A DNA stretch of 27,745 nucleotides from an uncultured Christensenella sp. (GTDB lineage Bacteria; Bacillota; Clostridia; Christensenellales; Borkfalkiaceae): assembly GCA_905203015.1 (NCBI GenBank), contig CAJKUC010000021.1, positions 1 through 27,745 of the forward strand, written 5' to 3'. The notes under the pieces were generated by a model. It was not told where the DNA came from, made no database searches, and was given only the letters and a program-made list of their open reading frames with translations. Position numbers and translations under genes: made by a program. Below are positions 14,726-22,337 of the stretch, piece by piece (within the stretch, counting starts at the first letter, position 1; each line of letters begins with the position of its first letter).

Positions 14726-16666
14726 TTGAAAGAGAAGATCGCCACAACTGAAAACGACGGGATAAGCCGCGCGGATTTTTCCGCCGCGGCGACTGCGGAA
14801 ATTCCCGAAAAAACGGAAGAAATCGCCGTCGCGCTGAAAAACGTTACGTTTTCTTACGGAGAGGGTGACGCGCCCGCTCTGAAAAACGTTTCGCTGGAAG
14901 TGAAAAAAGGCGAATACGTGGCGATTCTCGGGCACAACGGCAGCGGAAAATCCACGCTGGCGCGCCTTATTAACGGCTTGCTTATGCCCTCGTCGGGCGA
15001 AATTTCCGTGCTTGGCATGGACGCGGGCGATAAAAAGAATCTGTTCGGAATACGAAAAAACGTGGGGATCGTGTTTCAGAACCCCGATAACCAGACGGTG
15101 GCTTCGATCGTGGAAGACGACGTGGCGTTCGGCCCGGAAAATATAGGTGTGCCGCGGGAAGAGATCGGCAGACGTATCGATTTCGCGCTGAAAGCGGTGG
15201 GTATGGAAGAATATCGACATGCCGAAACCACGAAACTTTCGGGCGGGCAGAAACAGCGAATCGCCATTGCGGGCGTGCTGGCGTTGAAACCGCAGATCAT
15301 GATTTTAGACGAATCGACGGCGATGCTCGATCCGCGGGGCAGGCGGGAAGTGACGGAAGTGGTGAAGCGACTGAATAAGGAAGACGGGATCACCGTGCTT
15401 TCGATCACGCATTTCCCCGAGGAAGCGATGCAGGCGGATCGCGCGGTGATTCTGAATCGCGGCGAGAGGGCGGCGGAAGGCACGCCCGAAGAAGTGCTGA
15501 AAGACGAAGACAAACTGCTGACGTACAATCTCGCGTTGCCGAAAAGCGTGAAGATCTGCAGAAACTTACGAAAAACGGGCATGAACGTGCCCGATTCTCT
15601 GCACGCGGGAGAAATCGCCGAAGAGATACTGAAAAACCCGAAAACGCGTTCGGCGCGGGAACGGGAAACGGACGAGGAGAATACGGGCGCGGAAGAGGAG
15701 AAAAATACGCCTCTTGCCGTGAAATGCGAAAATCTGTTTTATGCTTACGACGGAGCGAAAGAACATGCGCTCTGCGGCGTGAATCTCGAAATAAAAGAAG
15801 GGGAATTTTTCGGCATCATCGGGCATACGGGCAGCGGAAAATCCACGTTCGTGCGGCATCTGAACGCGCTTGAAAAATTGCCGACGGCGCAGAAAAAATA
15901 CAAGGCAAAGAAAAAGAAGAAGCAAACGGAACGATTGCCCGAAACGGTGCTGGAAGTGAACGGACACAACCTTGCCGACAAAAACGCCGACTTTTTCGCT
16001 TTGCGTTCGGAAGTGGGAATGGTGTTTCAATATCCCGAATACCAGTTGTTTGCCGAAACGGTGTTTGCCGACGTGGCGTTCGGATTGAAAAACTTCTCGA
16101 AAAAGCCGCTTTCCGAAGCGGAGACGGAAACCGCCGTGCGGGAAGCCTTGGAAAAAGTGGGGCTTTCTTATAAGGAGATCAAAGACAAATCGCCTTTTGA
16201 ACTTTCGGGCGGGCAGAAACGGCGCGTGGCGATTGCGGGAGTGATCGTGACGAAGCCGAAAATTCTCGTTCTCGACGAACCTGCGGCGGGGCTCGATCCG
16301 CTGGGCAAAGAAGAGATTTCCGCTCTTTTGAAAAGCGTGCATAAAGATTGGTGTAAAACGGTGATCGTGGTGTCTCACGACATGGACGAGATCGCCGAAG
16401 AGTGCGACAGGGCGGCGGTGTTTTCCTGCGGAAAGGCGGCGTATTGCGATTCGCCCGAACGGCTGTTTACGGTAAAAGCGGACGAACTTTTATCGCTCGG
16501 GCTGGATATTCCCGTAACGGCGAAGATTTCAAGGGAACTTTCCGCGCGGGGCGAGAACATTAAATCGGATCTTACGGAAAAAGATTTCGTGAAAAAAACG
16601 GCGCGGCATTTCGGCTACGCGGCGGAAAATGCGGATACGACGCGGGAGGACGGGAAAGATGAGTAA
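14726..16666 (+). CDS. Fused energy-coupling factor ATPase (EcfA1-EcfA2)
   Basis: This is the motor of an ECF-type vitamin/metal importer; it hydrolyses ATP on the cytosolic face and couples to EcfT. Two complete ABC domains are joined in one 646-residue chain. Domain 1 has Walker A GHNGSGKST (69-77), LSGGQ (171-175) and ILDES-TAMLDP, the EcfA1 pattern. Domain 2 has GHTGSGKST (366-374), LSGGQ (493-497) and VLDEP-AAGLDP, the EcfA2 pattern. In most Bacillota these are two genes. A charged linker lies near 305-330, and domain 2 has a lysine-rich insert (KAKKKKK). I chose the TTG at 14726, 8 nt after GGAAAGGA. The ATG at 14633 would add 31 residues through the 32-bp duplication and has no well-placed ribosome binding site. 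The ecfT start overlaps its stop by 8 bp. Confidence 0.93.
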   Translation: MKEKIATTENDGISRADFSAAATAEIPEKTEEIAVALKNVTFSYGEGDAPALKNVSLEVKKGEYVAILGHNGSGKSTLARLINGLLMPSSGEISVLGMDAGDKKNLFGIRKNVGIVFQNPDNQTVASIVEDDVAFGPENIGVPREEIGRRIDFALKAVGMEEYRHAETTKLSGGQKQRIAIAGVLALKPQIMILDESTAMLDPRGRREVTEVVKRLNKEDGITVLSITHFPEEAMQADRAVILNRGERAAEGTPEEVLKDEDKLLTYNLALPKSVKICRNLRKTGMNVPDSLHAGEIAEEILKNPKTRSARERETDEENTGAEEEKNTPLAVKCENLFYAYDGAKEHALCGVNLEIKEGEFFGIIGHTGSGKSTFVRHLNALEKLPTAQKKYKAKKKKKQTERLPETVLEVNGHNLADKNADFFALRSEVGMVFQYPEYQLFAETVFADVAFGLKNFSKKPLSEAETETAVREALEKVGLSYKEIKDKSPFELSGGQKRRVAIAGVIVTKPKILVLDEPAAGLDPLGKEEISALLKSVHKDWCKTVIVVSHDMDEIAEECDRAAVFSCGKAAYCDSPERLFTVKADELLSLGLDIPVTAKISRELSARGENIKSDLTEKDFVKKTARHFGYAAENADTTREDGKDE

Positions 16667-17471
16667 AGTCACTTTCGGGCGTTACGTTCCCGTGGATTCG
16701 TTTGCGGATAAATGCGATCCGCGCGGCAAACTGCTGTTTCTTATCGCGTACATTGCGGCTGTGTTTACGGCGAAAAATTTCTACGGGCTTGCCGTGGTGG
16801 CGGCGGTGCTTCTGATCTGCGCCGTTGCGGCGAAAACTTCGTTTTTCAAAATTCTTCGTTTGGTGAAAGGAATTTTATTCCTGCTGATTTTTACGGCGGT
16901 GATCAATCTGTTCTTTTATAAAGGCGGAGAAGAAATCTTTTCGTGGGGCGTGATCAGAATTACAAGGGAAGGCTTGTTCGCCACGCTGTTTCTGGCGATT
17001 CGTCTGATTCTGCTTGTGTGCGGCTCTACGCTTCTTACGCTCACCACGTCGCCCGTGGCGCTTACCGACGGGCTGGAAAGTTTGCTTACGCCGCTGAAAT
17101 GGATTCGTTTTCCCGTGCACGAACTGGCGTTGATCATGTCGATCGCGCTTCGGTTTATTCCGATTTTGTCCGACGAAACGGCAAGGATCATTTCGGCGCA
17201 GAAGGCGCGCGGCGCGGATTTTGAATCGGGCGGGCTTGTGAAGCGCGTGAAAGCCATGATTCCCGTGCTGATTCCGCTTCTGATCAGTGCGTTCCGCCGT
17301 GCGGACGAATTGGGCGACGCGATGGACGCCCGTTGCTATTCGGGCAGTAAAGTGCGCACGAAATATAAAAAACTGCGTTTTTCCGCGCGGGATCTTGCGG
17401 TGTTGTTTGCAGCCGCGGCGATGATCGCGGGGGTGATTTTGTTCCGATTGTATTTTACGTGGTCGGTGTAA
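16659..17471 (+). CDS. ecfT: ECF transporter transmembrane component EcfT
   Basis: This is the membrane subunit that links the ATPases to interchangeable substrate-binding S components. The 270-residue protein has hydrophobic segments near 24-38, 41-58, 69-87, 105-129, 155-170 and 245-263. The two cytosolic coupling motifs are QKARGADF (ARG at 183-185) and MDARCYSG (ARC at 224-226, where many family members have ARG). The start is the ATG at 16659, overlapping the ATPase stop codon, with GGGAGG upstream; a longer frame from 16629 lies inside the ATPase gene. With truA next, this is the conserved Bacillota ecfA1-ecfA2-ecfT-truA order. No S component is in the window, so this is probably the shared (group II) energising module. 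Confidence 0.94.
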   Translation: MSKVTFGRYVPVDSFADKCDPRGKLLFLIAYIAAVFTAKNFYGLAVVAAVLLICAVAAKTSFFKILRLVKGILFLLIFTAVINLFFYKGGEEIFSWGVIRITREGLFATLFLAIRLILLVCGSTLLTLTTSPVALTDGLESLLTPLKWIRFPVHELALIMSIALRFIPILSDETARIISAQKARGADFESGGLVKRVKAMIPVLIPLLISAFRRADELGDAMDARCYSGSKVRTKYKKLRFSARDLAVLFAAAAMIAGVILFRLYFTWSV

Positions 17472-17513
17472 GCATAAGAAGCGAAACGTGAACGAGAAAA
17501 AGGAGAATCGACA

Positions 17514-18296
17514 ATGCGTTATGCGGCGTTAATCTCGTACGACGGAACGGAGTTTGCGGGCTGGCAACGGCAAAAAAATGCCGTAAGCGTGCAGGAAGTT
17601 CTGGAAAACGCGCTGAAAACGGCGTTTCATAAAGAAATTACGGTGACTGCGAGCGGGCGTACGGACGCGGGCGTGCATGCGGAAGGGCAGGTGTGCCATT
17701 TCGACGCGGATCTTACGCTTCCCGCGGATAAATTTCCCGAAGCGGTGAACAGATTTTTGCCGGACGGCGTTTCTCTTTTAAAGAGCGCGGCGGCGAAAGA
17801 CGGCTTTGACGCAAACCGTACGGCGAAAAGAAAGACCTACCGCTATTCGTTTTACGTGTATCCGCAGAAATTGCCGCTGAAAGAACGATATTCGTTGCGG
17901 CTCGACGCCTCGCCGCCGATCGGAAAACTTTGCCGCGCCGCTGCCATGATGGAAGGCGAGCACGATTTCAAAGCGTTCTGCGCGGCGAATTCTTCCGTAA
18001 AGACTACCGTACGCACGGTGTACGAAGCGCGGGCGGAGGAAAAAGAAAGCGTTTTTGCGGGAGAAAAAGTCCGCGAAATCGATTTTTACGTGACGGGCAA
18101 CGGGTTCCTTTATAATATGGTGCGCACGATGGCGGGCGAATTGCTCGCGCTGGCGGAAGGTCGGCGTACGGAAGAAAGCCTGCGCCTGGCGTTTGAAACG
18201 GGAAACAGAAATCTTCTGGATAAGACGATGCCCGCAAAAGGGCTGACGCTCGTATCGGTGGATTACGGCTATGATCTGTTCGGAAAAGAGAAATAA
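17514..18296 (+). CDS. truA: tRNA pseudouridine(38-40) synthase TruA
   Basis: This enzyme converts uridines 38-40 in the anticodon arm of tRNAs to pseudouridine. The 260-residue product has the family start YAALISYDGTEFAGWQRQ and the catalytic aspartate in GRTDAGVHA (Asp51). It also has KRKTYRYSFY and the C-terminal GNGFLYNMVRTMAGEL. The ATG follows AAGGAG with an 8-nt spacer, 42 bp after ecfT. Length and motifs are normal. Confidence 0.97.
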   Translation: MRYAALISYDGTEFAGWQRQKNAVSVQEVLENALKTAFHKEITVTASGRTDAGVHAEGQVCHFDADLTLPADKFPEAVNRFLPDGVSLLKSAAAKDGFDANRTAKRKTYRYSFYVYPQKLPLKERYSLRLDASPPIGKLCRAAAMMEGEHDFKAFCAANSSVKTTVRTVYEARAEEKESVFAGEKVREIDFYVTGNGFLYNMVRTMAGELLALAEGRRTEESLRLAFETGNRNLLDKTMPAKGLTLVSVDYGYDLFGKEK

Positions 18297-18368
18297 AATT
18301 AAAAATTACCGTATTCCGCAAGCGAAAATGCGGAAAATAAAAAGAGACGGAAAAGGAAATAAGAAAAG

Positions 18369-19316
18369 ATGATTATGTATCGGTGGTTTAACGTGTTCCT
18401 GATGATTTACGGAGCGGTGAACGGGTATGAAAGTCTGCATGCGAATACGAAAGTGTTGTTTTTCGCGATTTTAACGGCGGTGGGCGTATGGCTCGCGCTG
18501 GAATTGTTTCTCGGCTTCGGGCTGTATCGCATGGCGAAAAACAAGGGCATGGGCAAGCGCGCGATGGCGTTTATTCCGTTTGTGAATATGATTTACGCGG
18601 GGCGGCTTGCGGGCGATTGCGAATTTTTCGGTCAGCGCATGAAGCACACGGGCGTATTCGTGATGGTGGTGCAGATTCTGCTTTTTCTTGCGGGTGCGTT
18701 TACGATTTTCGTGGAAACTTCGCTGTATATGACGTATGTGCCCACCGTGATGAATAATTCGATCGTATTTCTGAAAGAAAACGGCGGTGAACCTACGGGA
18801 AGACTGGCGCGTTTCTTTATCACTTACGATAACGTATCCACGATGCTTTTATCAATTCTGGAACTTGCGTACACCGTTTTGCTTTTCATTATGGCTTCGG
18901 CACTGTACAGAAAATATGCGCCCTCTTCTTCGATGTTCCTTGCTTTTCTGGCGCTGTTCGTGCCCGTATCGTTCCCGATCGCGGTGTTTGCCCTGCGGAA
19001 AAAGCAACCCGTGGATTATGCGGATTATATCCGCAAAAAACGCGAGGCGTATTATCGCAGATACGGCGGCGGTTACGGGAATAATCCCTACGGAGGGAAT
19101 CCTTACGGCGGCGGTACGTACGGATCGAGAAGCGACGGCGAGCCGTTTTCCGACGGGGACGCGGAGCGGAAACAGCCGGACGAGCCGTTTTCCGAATTCG
19201 GAGGATCTTCGGACGGCGGCAGCGGCACGGCGGGAAATTCGGCGGGCGGAAATACGGAAGGGAAAAACCAACGCGACGGTAAAGACGATTCGCCTTTTTC
19301 GGATATAGACGGCTGA
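18369..19316 (+). CDS. Polytopic membrane protein with Gly/Tyr/Asn-rich tail, unknown function
   Basis: I do not recognise a family. The 315 residues hold about four hydrophobic segments (near 28-54, 97-122, 157-178, 184-208), then a basic stretch (RKKREAYYRRY). A low-complexity tail of about 90 residues follows, first Gly/Tyr/Asn/Pro-rich and then acidic and Gly/Ser-rich. The tail carries a short motif (E or S)-P-F-S-(D or E) three times, at 259-261, 273-275 and 309-311 (PFS positions), the last almost at the C-terminus. The basic stretch suggests a cytosolic tail that could be a docking region. AAAGGA lies about 11 nt before the first ATG; a second ATG is two codons in. It lies 72 bp after truA, probably as the last gene of that operon. 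Confidence 0.75.
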   Translation: MIMYRWFNVFLMIYGAVNGYESLHANTKVLFFAILTAVGVWLALELFLGFGLYRMAKNKGMGKRAMAFIPFVNMIYAGRLAGDCEFFGQRMKHTGVFVMVVQILLFLAGAFTIFVETSLYMTYVPTVMNNSIVFLKENGGEPTGRLARFFITYDNVSTMLLSILELAYTVLLFIMASALYRKYAPSSSMFLAFLALFVPVSFPIAVFALRKKQPVDYADYIRKKREAYYRRYGGGYGNNPYGGNPYGGGTYGSRSDGEPFSDGDAERKQPDEPFSEFGGSSDGGSGTAGNSAGGNTEGKNQRDGKDDSPFSDIDG

Positions 19317-19368
19317 AAAAAGCCTTTTTGCGCCGTTGTGCGCGGAATCCCGGAATAAACGGGAGAGT

Positions 19369-19408
19369 AAAGCGGAAAATTCGCAAAACGCGGCGTTTCC
19401 GCTTTTTT
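19369..19408 (+). terminator. Hairpin terminator ending the ECF-truA operon
   Basis: AAAGCGGAAA (19369-19378) and TTTCCGCTTT (19396-19405) are a perfect 10-bp inverted repeat followed by more Ts. A smaller hairpin GGCT / AGCC with five Ts (19311-19329) overlaps the stop codon of the membrane-protein gene and may act first. The remainder of the 294-bp gap to mnmE holds the mnmE promoter and leader. Confidence 0.75.
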
Positions 19409-19464
19409 CGTGCGGCAAAATAAAAAACGTGCGGCGGAAAATTCTGCCGAAAGGCGCAAAACGG

Positions 19465-19493
19465 TTTACAGATTCTTTTCGGCGTGCTATAAT
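19465..19493 (+). promoter_or_regulatory. Promoter of mnmE
   Basis: TTTACA (19465-19470) and TATAAT (19488-19493) are separated by 17 bp. Predicted transcription start is near 19500, giving a leader of about 110 nt before the ATG at 19611. Confidence 0.75.
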
Positions 19494-19610
19494 AGAAATA
19501 TAAATAAATGTTATAGCAGATCGCGGCGAAAAAAATAACGTTCCGCGAGCGGAAAGGGCGCGGAAAAAATGCCGCGATAACGGACGGCGCCCGAATGCGG
19601 AGGATAAAAA

Positions 19611-20951
19611 ATGTATTCGGATAATATTTCGGCAATTGCCACGCCGCACGGAAAAGGCGGTATCGCGATTATAAGGATCAGCGGGAAAAATCCGCTGGAA
19701 ATTGCCGGAAAAATGTTTTCGCCGCGCGGAAAAACGGCGGTGCGGGATTTTCAGCCTTATCGAATGTACCCGGGAGATATCGTCTGCGACGGATTTTCCG
19801 ATTACGGATTATGCGTATATTTCCGCGCGCCGTATTCGTATACGGGCGAAGACGTGGTGGAATTTCAATGCCACGGCGGCGAAGGCGTTGCGGCGGGGAT
19901 TTTAAAGCGGACGTTCGCGCTCGGCGCGATGCCTGCGGGTAGGGGTGAATTTACGAAGCGCGCTTTTCTGAACGGAAAATTATCCCTTTCTTCCGCCGAG
20001 GGCGTGGCGGATCTTATCAACGGCGAATCGGAAGCGGAGATCCGCGCGGGGTATCTTTTGTACAACGAACGGCTTACCGACCGCGTGCGCGCCTTGCAGG
20101 AACGATTGAAAGACGTGCTCGCCGCGATCGGCGCAAGCGTGGATTATCCCGAAGAAGACGTGGAAGAAGAGAGTCGCGACGAAGTGAAGAACGCGCTTTT
20201 TGAAGTGAAAAACGGCGTGAGCGTGCTGCTCGCGGGCTACGGCACGGGAAAGAAGATCAAATCGGGCGTTACGATCGCCATCTGCGGGAAGCCGAATACG
20301 GGGAAGAGTTCGCTTCTGAATCGCCTGCTCGGCTATGAAAAGGCAATCGTTTCCTCGAAGGCGGGCACTACGCGCGACGCCGTGGAAGGGGAAATCGAAA
20401 TCGACGGAATCCGTTTCCGTCTGTATGATACGGCGGGCGTGCGCGAAAGCGGCGACGATATAGAAGCCGAGGGAATTTCCCGTGCGGAAAAACTGATTAA
20501 AAGCGCGGATCTGCGCGTTTTCGTGGCGGAAAAAGGCAAACCGTTTACGGAAGAGGACGCGCGGGTGCTGGAACTGGTGAAAACGGGAACGTATATCAAG
20601 GTGCTGAATAAAGCGGATCTTTCTTCCGATGAAACGGAAACGGACGCGGACGCGGTGGTCTCCGCCGCTACGGGCGAGGGGATCGAAACGTTGAAAAGGC
20701 TGTTTGTGGAGCGCGGCGTAGGCGAACAAAGCGAAAGCAGCGCGTTTCTGATCGAAGAGCGGCACTATCGCGCGTTAACCCGTGCGAAAGACGTTTTGAA
20801 AACCGCGCTTGCCGATATTTCTTCCGCGCCTCTCGATCTCTTGTCCGTCGCCGTTCAGGAAGCCTGGTCCGTCCTCGGCGAAATTACGGGCGAAACGGCT
20901 TCGGAGGCGATTGTGGAGGAGATATTCTCGAAATTCTGCGTGGGCAAGTAA
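19611..20951 (+). CDS. mnmE: tRNA modification GTPase MnmE
   Basis: Together with MnmG this protein makes the 5-carboxymethylaminomethyl-type modification on wobble uridine 34 of tRNAs. The 446-residue product shows the N-terminal folate-binding domain (DNISAIATPHGKGGIAIIR, then VEFQCHGG and MPAGRGEFTKRAFLNGK). The inserted G domain has G1 GKPNTGKS (226-233), the K-loop/G2 with TTRD (253-256), G3 DTAG (273-276) and G4 NKAD. The C-terminal FCVGK holds the invariant Cys443. GGAGGA lies about 6 nt before the ATG. It is alone behind its own promoter; mnmG is not in the window. Confidence 0.97.
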   Translation: MYSDNISAIATPHGKGGIAIIRISGKNPLEIAGKMFSPRGKTAVRDFQPYRMYPGDIVCDGFSDYGLCVYFRAPYSYTGEDVVEFQCHGGEGVAAGILKRTFALGAMPAGRGEFTKRAFLNGKLSLSSAEGVADLINGESEAEIRAGYLLYNERLTDRVRALQERLKDVLAAIGASVDYPEEDVEEESRDEVKNALFEVKNGVSVLLAGYGTGKKIKSGVTIAICGKPNTGKSSLLNRLLGYEKAIVSSKAGTTRDAVEGEIEIDGIRFRLYDTAGVRESGDDIEAEGISRAEKLIKSADLRVFVAEKGKPFTEEDARVLELVKTGTYIKVLNKADLSSDETETDADAVVSAATGEGIETLKRLFVERGVGEQSESSAFLIEERHYRALTRAKDVLKTALADISSAPLDLLSVAVQEAWSVLGEITGETASEAIVEEIFSKFCVGK

Positions 20952-20956
20952 TCCCG

Positions 20957-21305
20957 TCCGAAAAACGGCGCATATCATTGTCGCACTATGTTTTCGCTCG
21001 GTCGTTTACGTATTTGTAAACTCCCGTCGCGAAAGCCTCGCGCTTCTCGATCTGCTTGTTTTTGAAACGGGATTATCGCGGGGAAGCGAAACCGGGCGGA
21101 AGAATGCGTCCGAAAAACGGCGCATATCATTGTCGCACTATGTTTTCGCTCGGTCGTTTACGTATTTGTAAACTCCCGTCGCGAAAGCCTCGCGCTTCTC
21201 GATCTGCTTGTTTTTGAAACGGGATTTTCGCAGGGAAGCGAACCCGGGCGGAGGAACGCGTCCGAAAAACGGCGCATAGTAGTGTCGCGCTGCGTTTGTA
21301 TGGTA
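20957..21305. repeat. 152-bp tandem repeat array with internal hairpins
   Basis: The 389-bp gap between mnmE and the LysR gene is almost filled by direct repeats beginning TCCGAAAAACGGCGCATA at 20957, 21109 and 21261, an exact 152-bp period. Copies 1 and 2 differ at only about five positions, all in the last 40 bp. Copy 3 matches well for about 18 bp and fades out by about 21305. Each full unit contains GTTTAC / GTAAAC around a 6-nt loop, nested inside TTTCGC / GCGAAA (copy 1: 20992-21034), and a second pairing TCCCGT / ACGGGA. There are no unique spacers, so it is not a CRISPR array. No promoter or gene is visible inside it. Confidence 0.9.
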
Positions 21306-21340
21306 GGGCGAAATAAAGAGGGCAAAAGGAAAAGTAAAAA

Positions 21341-22225
21341 ATGGTTAATCTTGATTTATACCGCGTGTTTTACGTGGTGGCGAAAAGAGGGAGTCTTACG
21401 AAGGCGGCGGAGGAATTATATATTTCTCAGCCCGCAGTTTCGCAATCGGTAAAGCAACTGGAAAATCAGTTGGGCGTGGCTCTTTTCAATCGTACGCATC
21501 GCGGCATGGAACTTTCCGAAGAGGGCGGAAAGCGCATTATCGACAGGGTGGAGCGTGCCTTACGCTTATTTGAAGAGGCGGAAAAAGAGGTGTGCGCGAC
21601 AGGCGAAAACGGGAACGAGGAAATCAGAATCAGCGCGCCGGAAGAGGTGTTCAGATACGTTCTTGCCGAAAAGGCGGCGGCGTTTTCCCGAAAATTTCCC
21701 GCTGTGAAACTGCGCCTTTGCAAAGTGAAAGAAGAAAAACTGCACGAAGCGCTCGGCACGGGAAAAATCGACGTGGCGGTGAGCGGTAAGCCCTGCCTGT
21801 GCGACGAGTCCGTAGTGGCATATCCCACGGGAATATTGCTGGAAGAAGCGTATCTTGCAGGGAAAAAGTACGCGGAAAAATATGCCGTGTATTCCAAGAG
21901 CGGCAAAGGAAAGCCCGCTTCTTCCGTTCTGCCCAAAAATTTGCCGAGAATCGCTTTGGACGGCGACGACGAAAGCGGCGCGGCGGTGTCGGGCGTGGAT
22001 GCGGAAACGGCGAAAGAACTTGCCGCAGCGGGGGCGGGCGTCGTGTTAATGCCGAAAATATTCGCGGCGAGGGAAATTGCGGAGGGCAAACTATTCGTTC
22101 TTCCGATCGAGCCTTCGATCCCCGCGGCGACAAAACCGCTGTTCGTTGCCGTCAACGAAAAATCGGAAAAAGAAAAACTGATTTCCGCGTTTTTATCGGT
22201 GACGCAACTTGGCAAACCCGTGTGA
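21341..22225 (+). CDS. LysR-family transcriptional regulator
   Basis: The 294-residue protein has the N-terminal winged helix-turn-helix of the LysR family at about 3-62 (YRVFYVVAKRGSLTKAAEELYISQPAVSQSVKQLE, followed by LGVALFNRTHRGMELSEEG). A linker helix and a periplasmic-binding-like effector domain follow. The effector is unknown. AAAGGA lies about 10 nt before the ATG. LysR regulators often control a divergent neighbour, but here the upstream neighbour is mnmE on the same strand, across the repeat array, so no target is evident. The gap to lepA is 112 bp with no terminator seen, so some read-through into lepA is possible. Confidence 0.93.
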   Translation: MVNLDLYRVFYVVAKRGSLTKAAEELYISQPAVSQSVKQLENQLGVALFNRTHRGMELSEEGGKRIIDRVERALRLFEEAEKEVCATGENGNEEIRISAPEEVFRYVLAEKAAAFSRKFPAVKLRLCKVKEEKLHEALGTGKIDVAVSGKPCLCDESVVAYPTGILLEEAYLAGKKYAEKYAVYSKSGKGKPASSVLPKNLPRIALDGDDESGAAVSGVDAETAKELAAAGAGVVLMPKIFAAREIAEGKLFVLPIEPSIPAATKPLFVAVNEKSEKEKLISAFLSVTQLGKPV

Positions 22226-22337
22226 TCGCGTTTGTTAGAGAAAAACGGGAACGATAACGTAAAGAAAACGCATGCGGAAAACCGCGCGAACGCGTAGAAA
22301 CGGCGTGTGGAAAGCAGAAAGATTTTAAGGAAAACAT

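Noticed and set aside
20809..21171. An open frame running from the mnmE end through the 152-bp repeat
   Set aside because: It starts out of frame inside mnmE and its product simply translates the repeat. No ribosome binding site is present.
20957..21305. CRISPR array
   Set aside because: The 152-bp period consists of nearly identical whole units with no short repeat and unique spacer pattern, and no cas genes are nearby.
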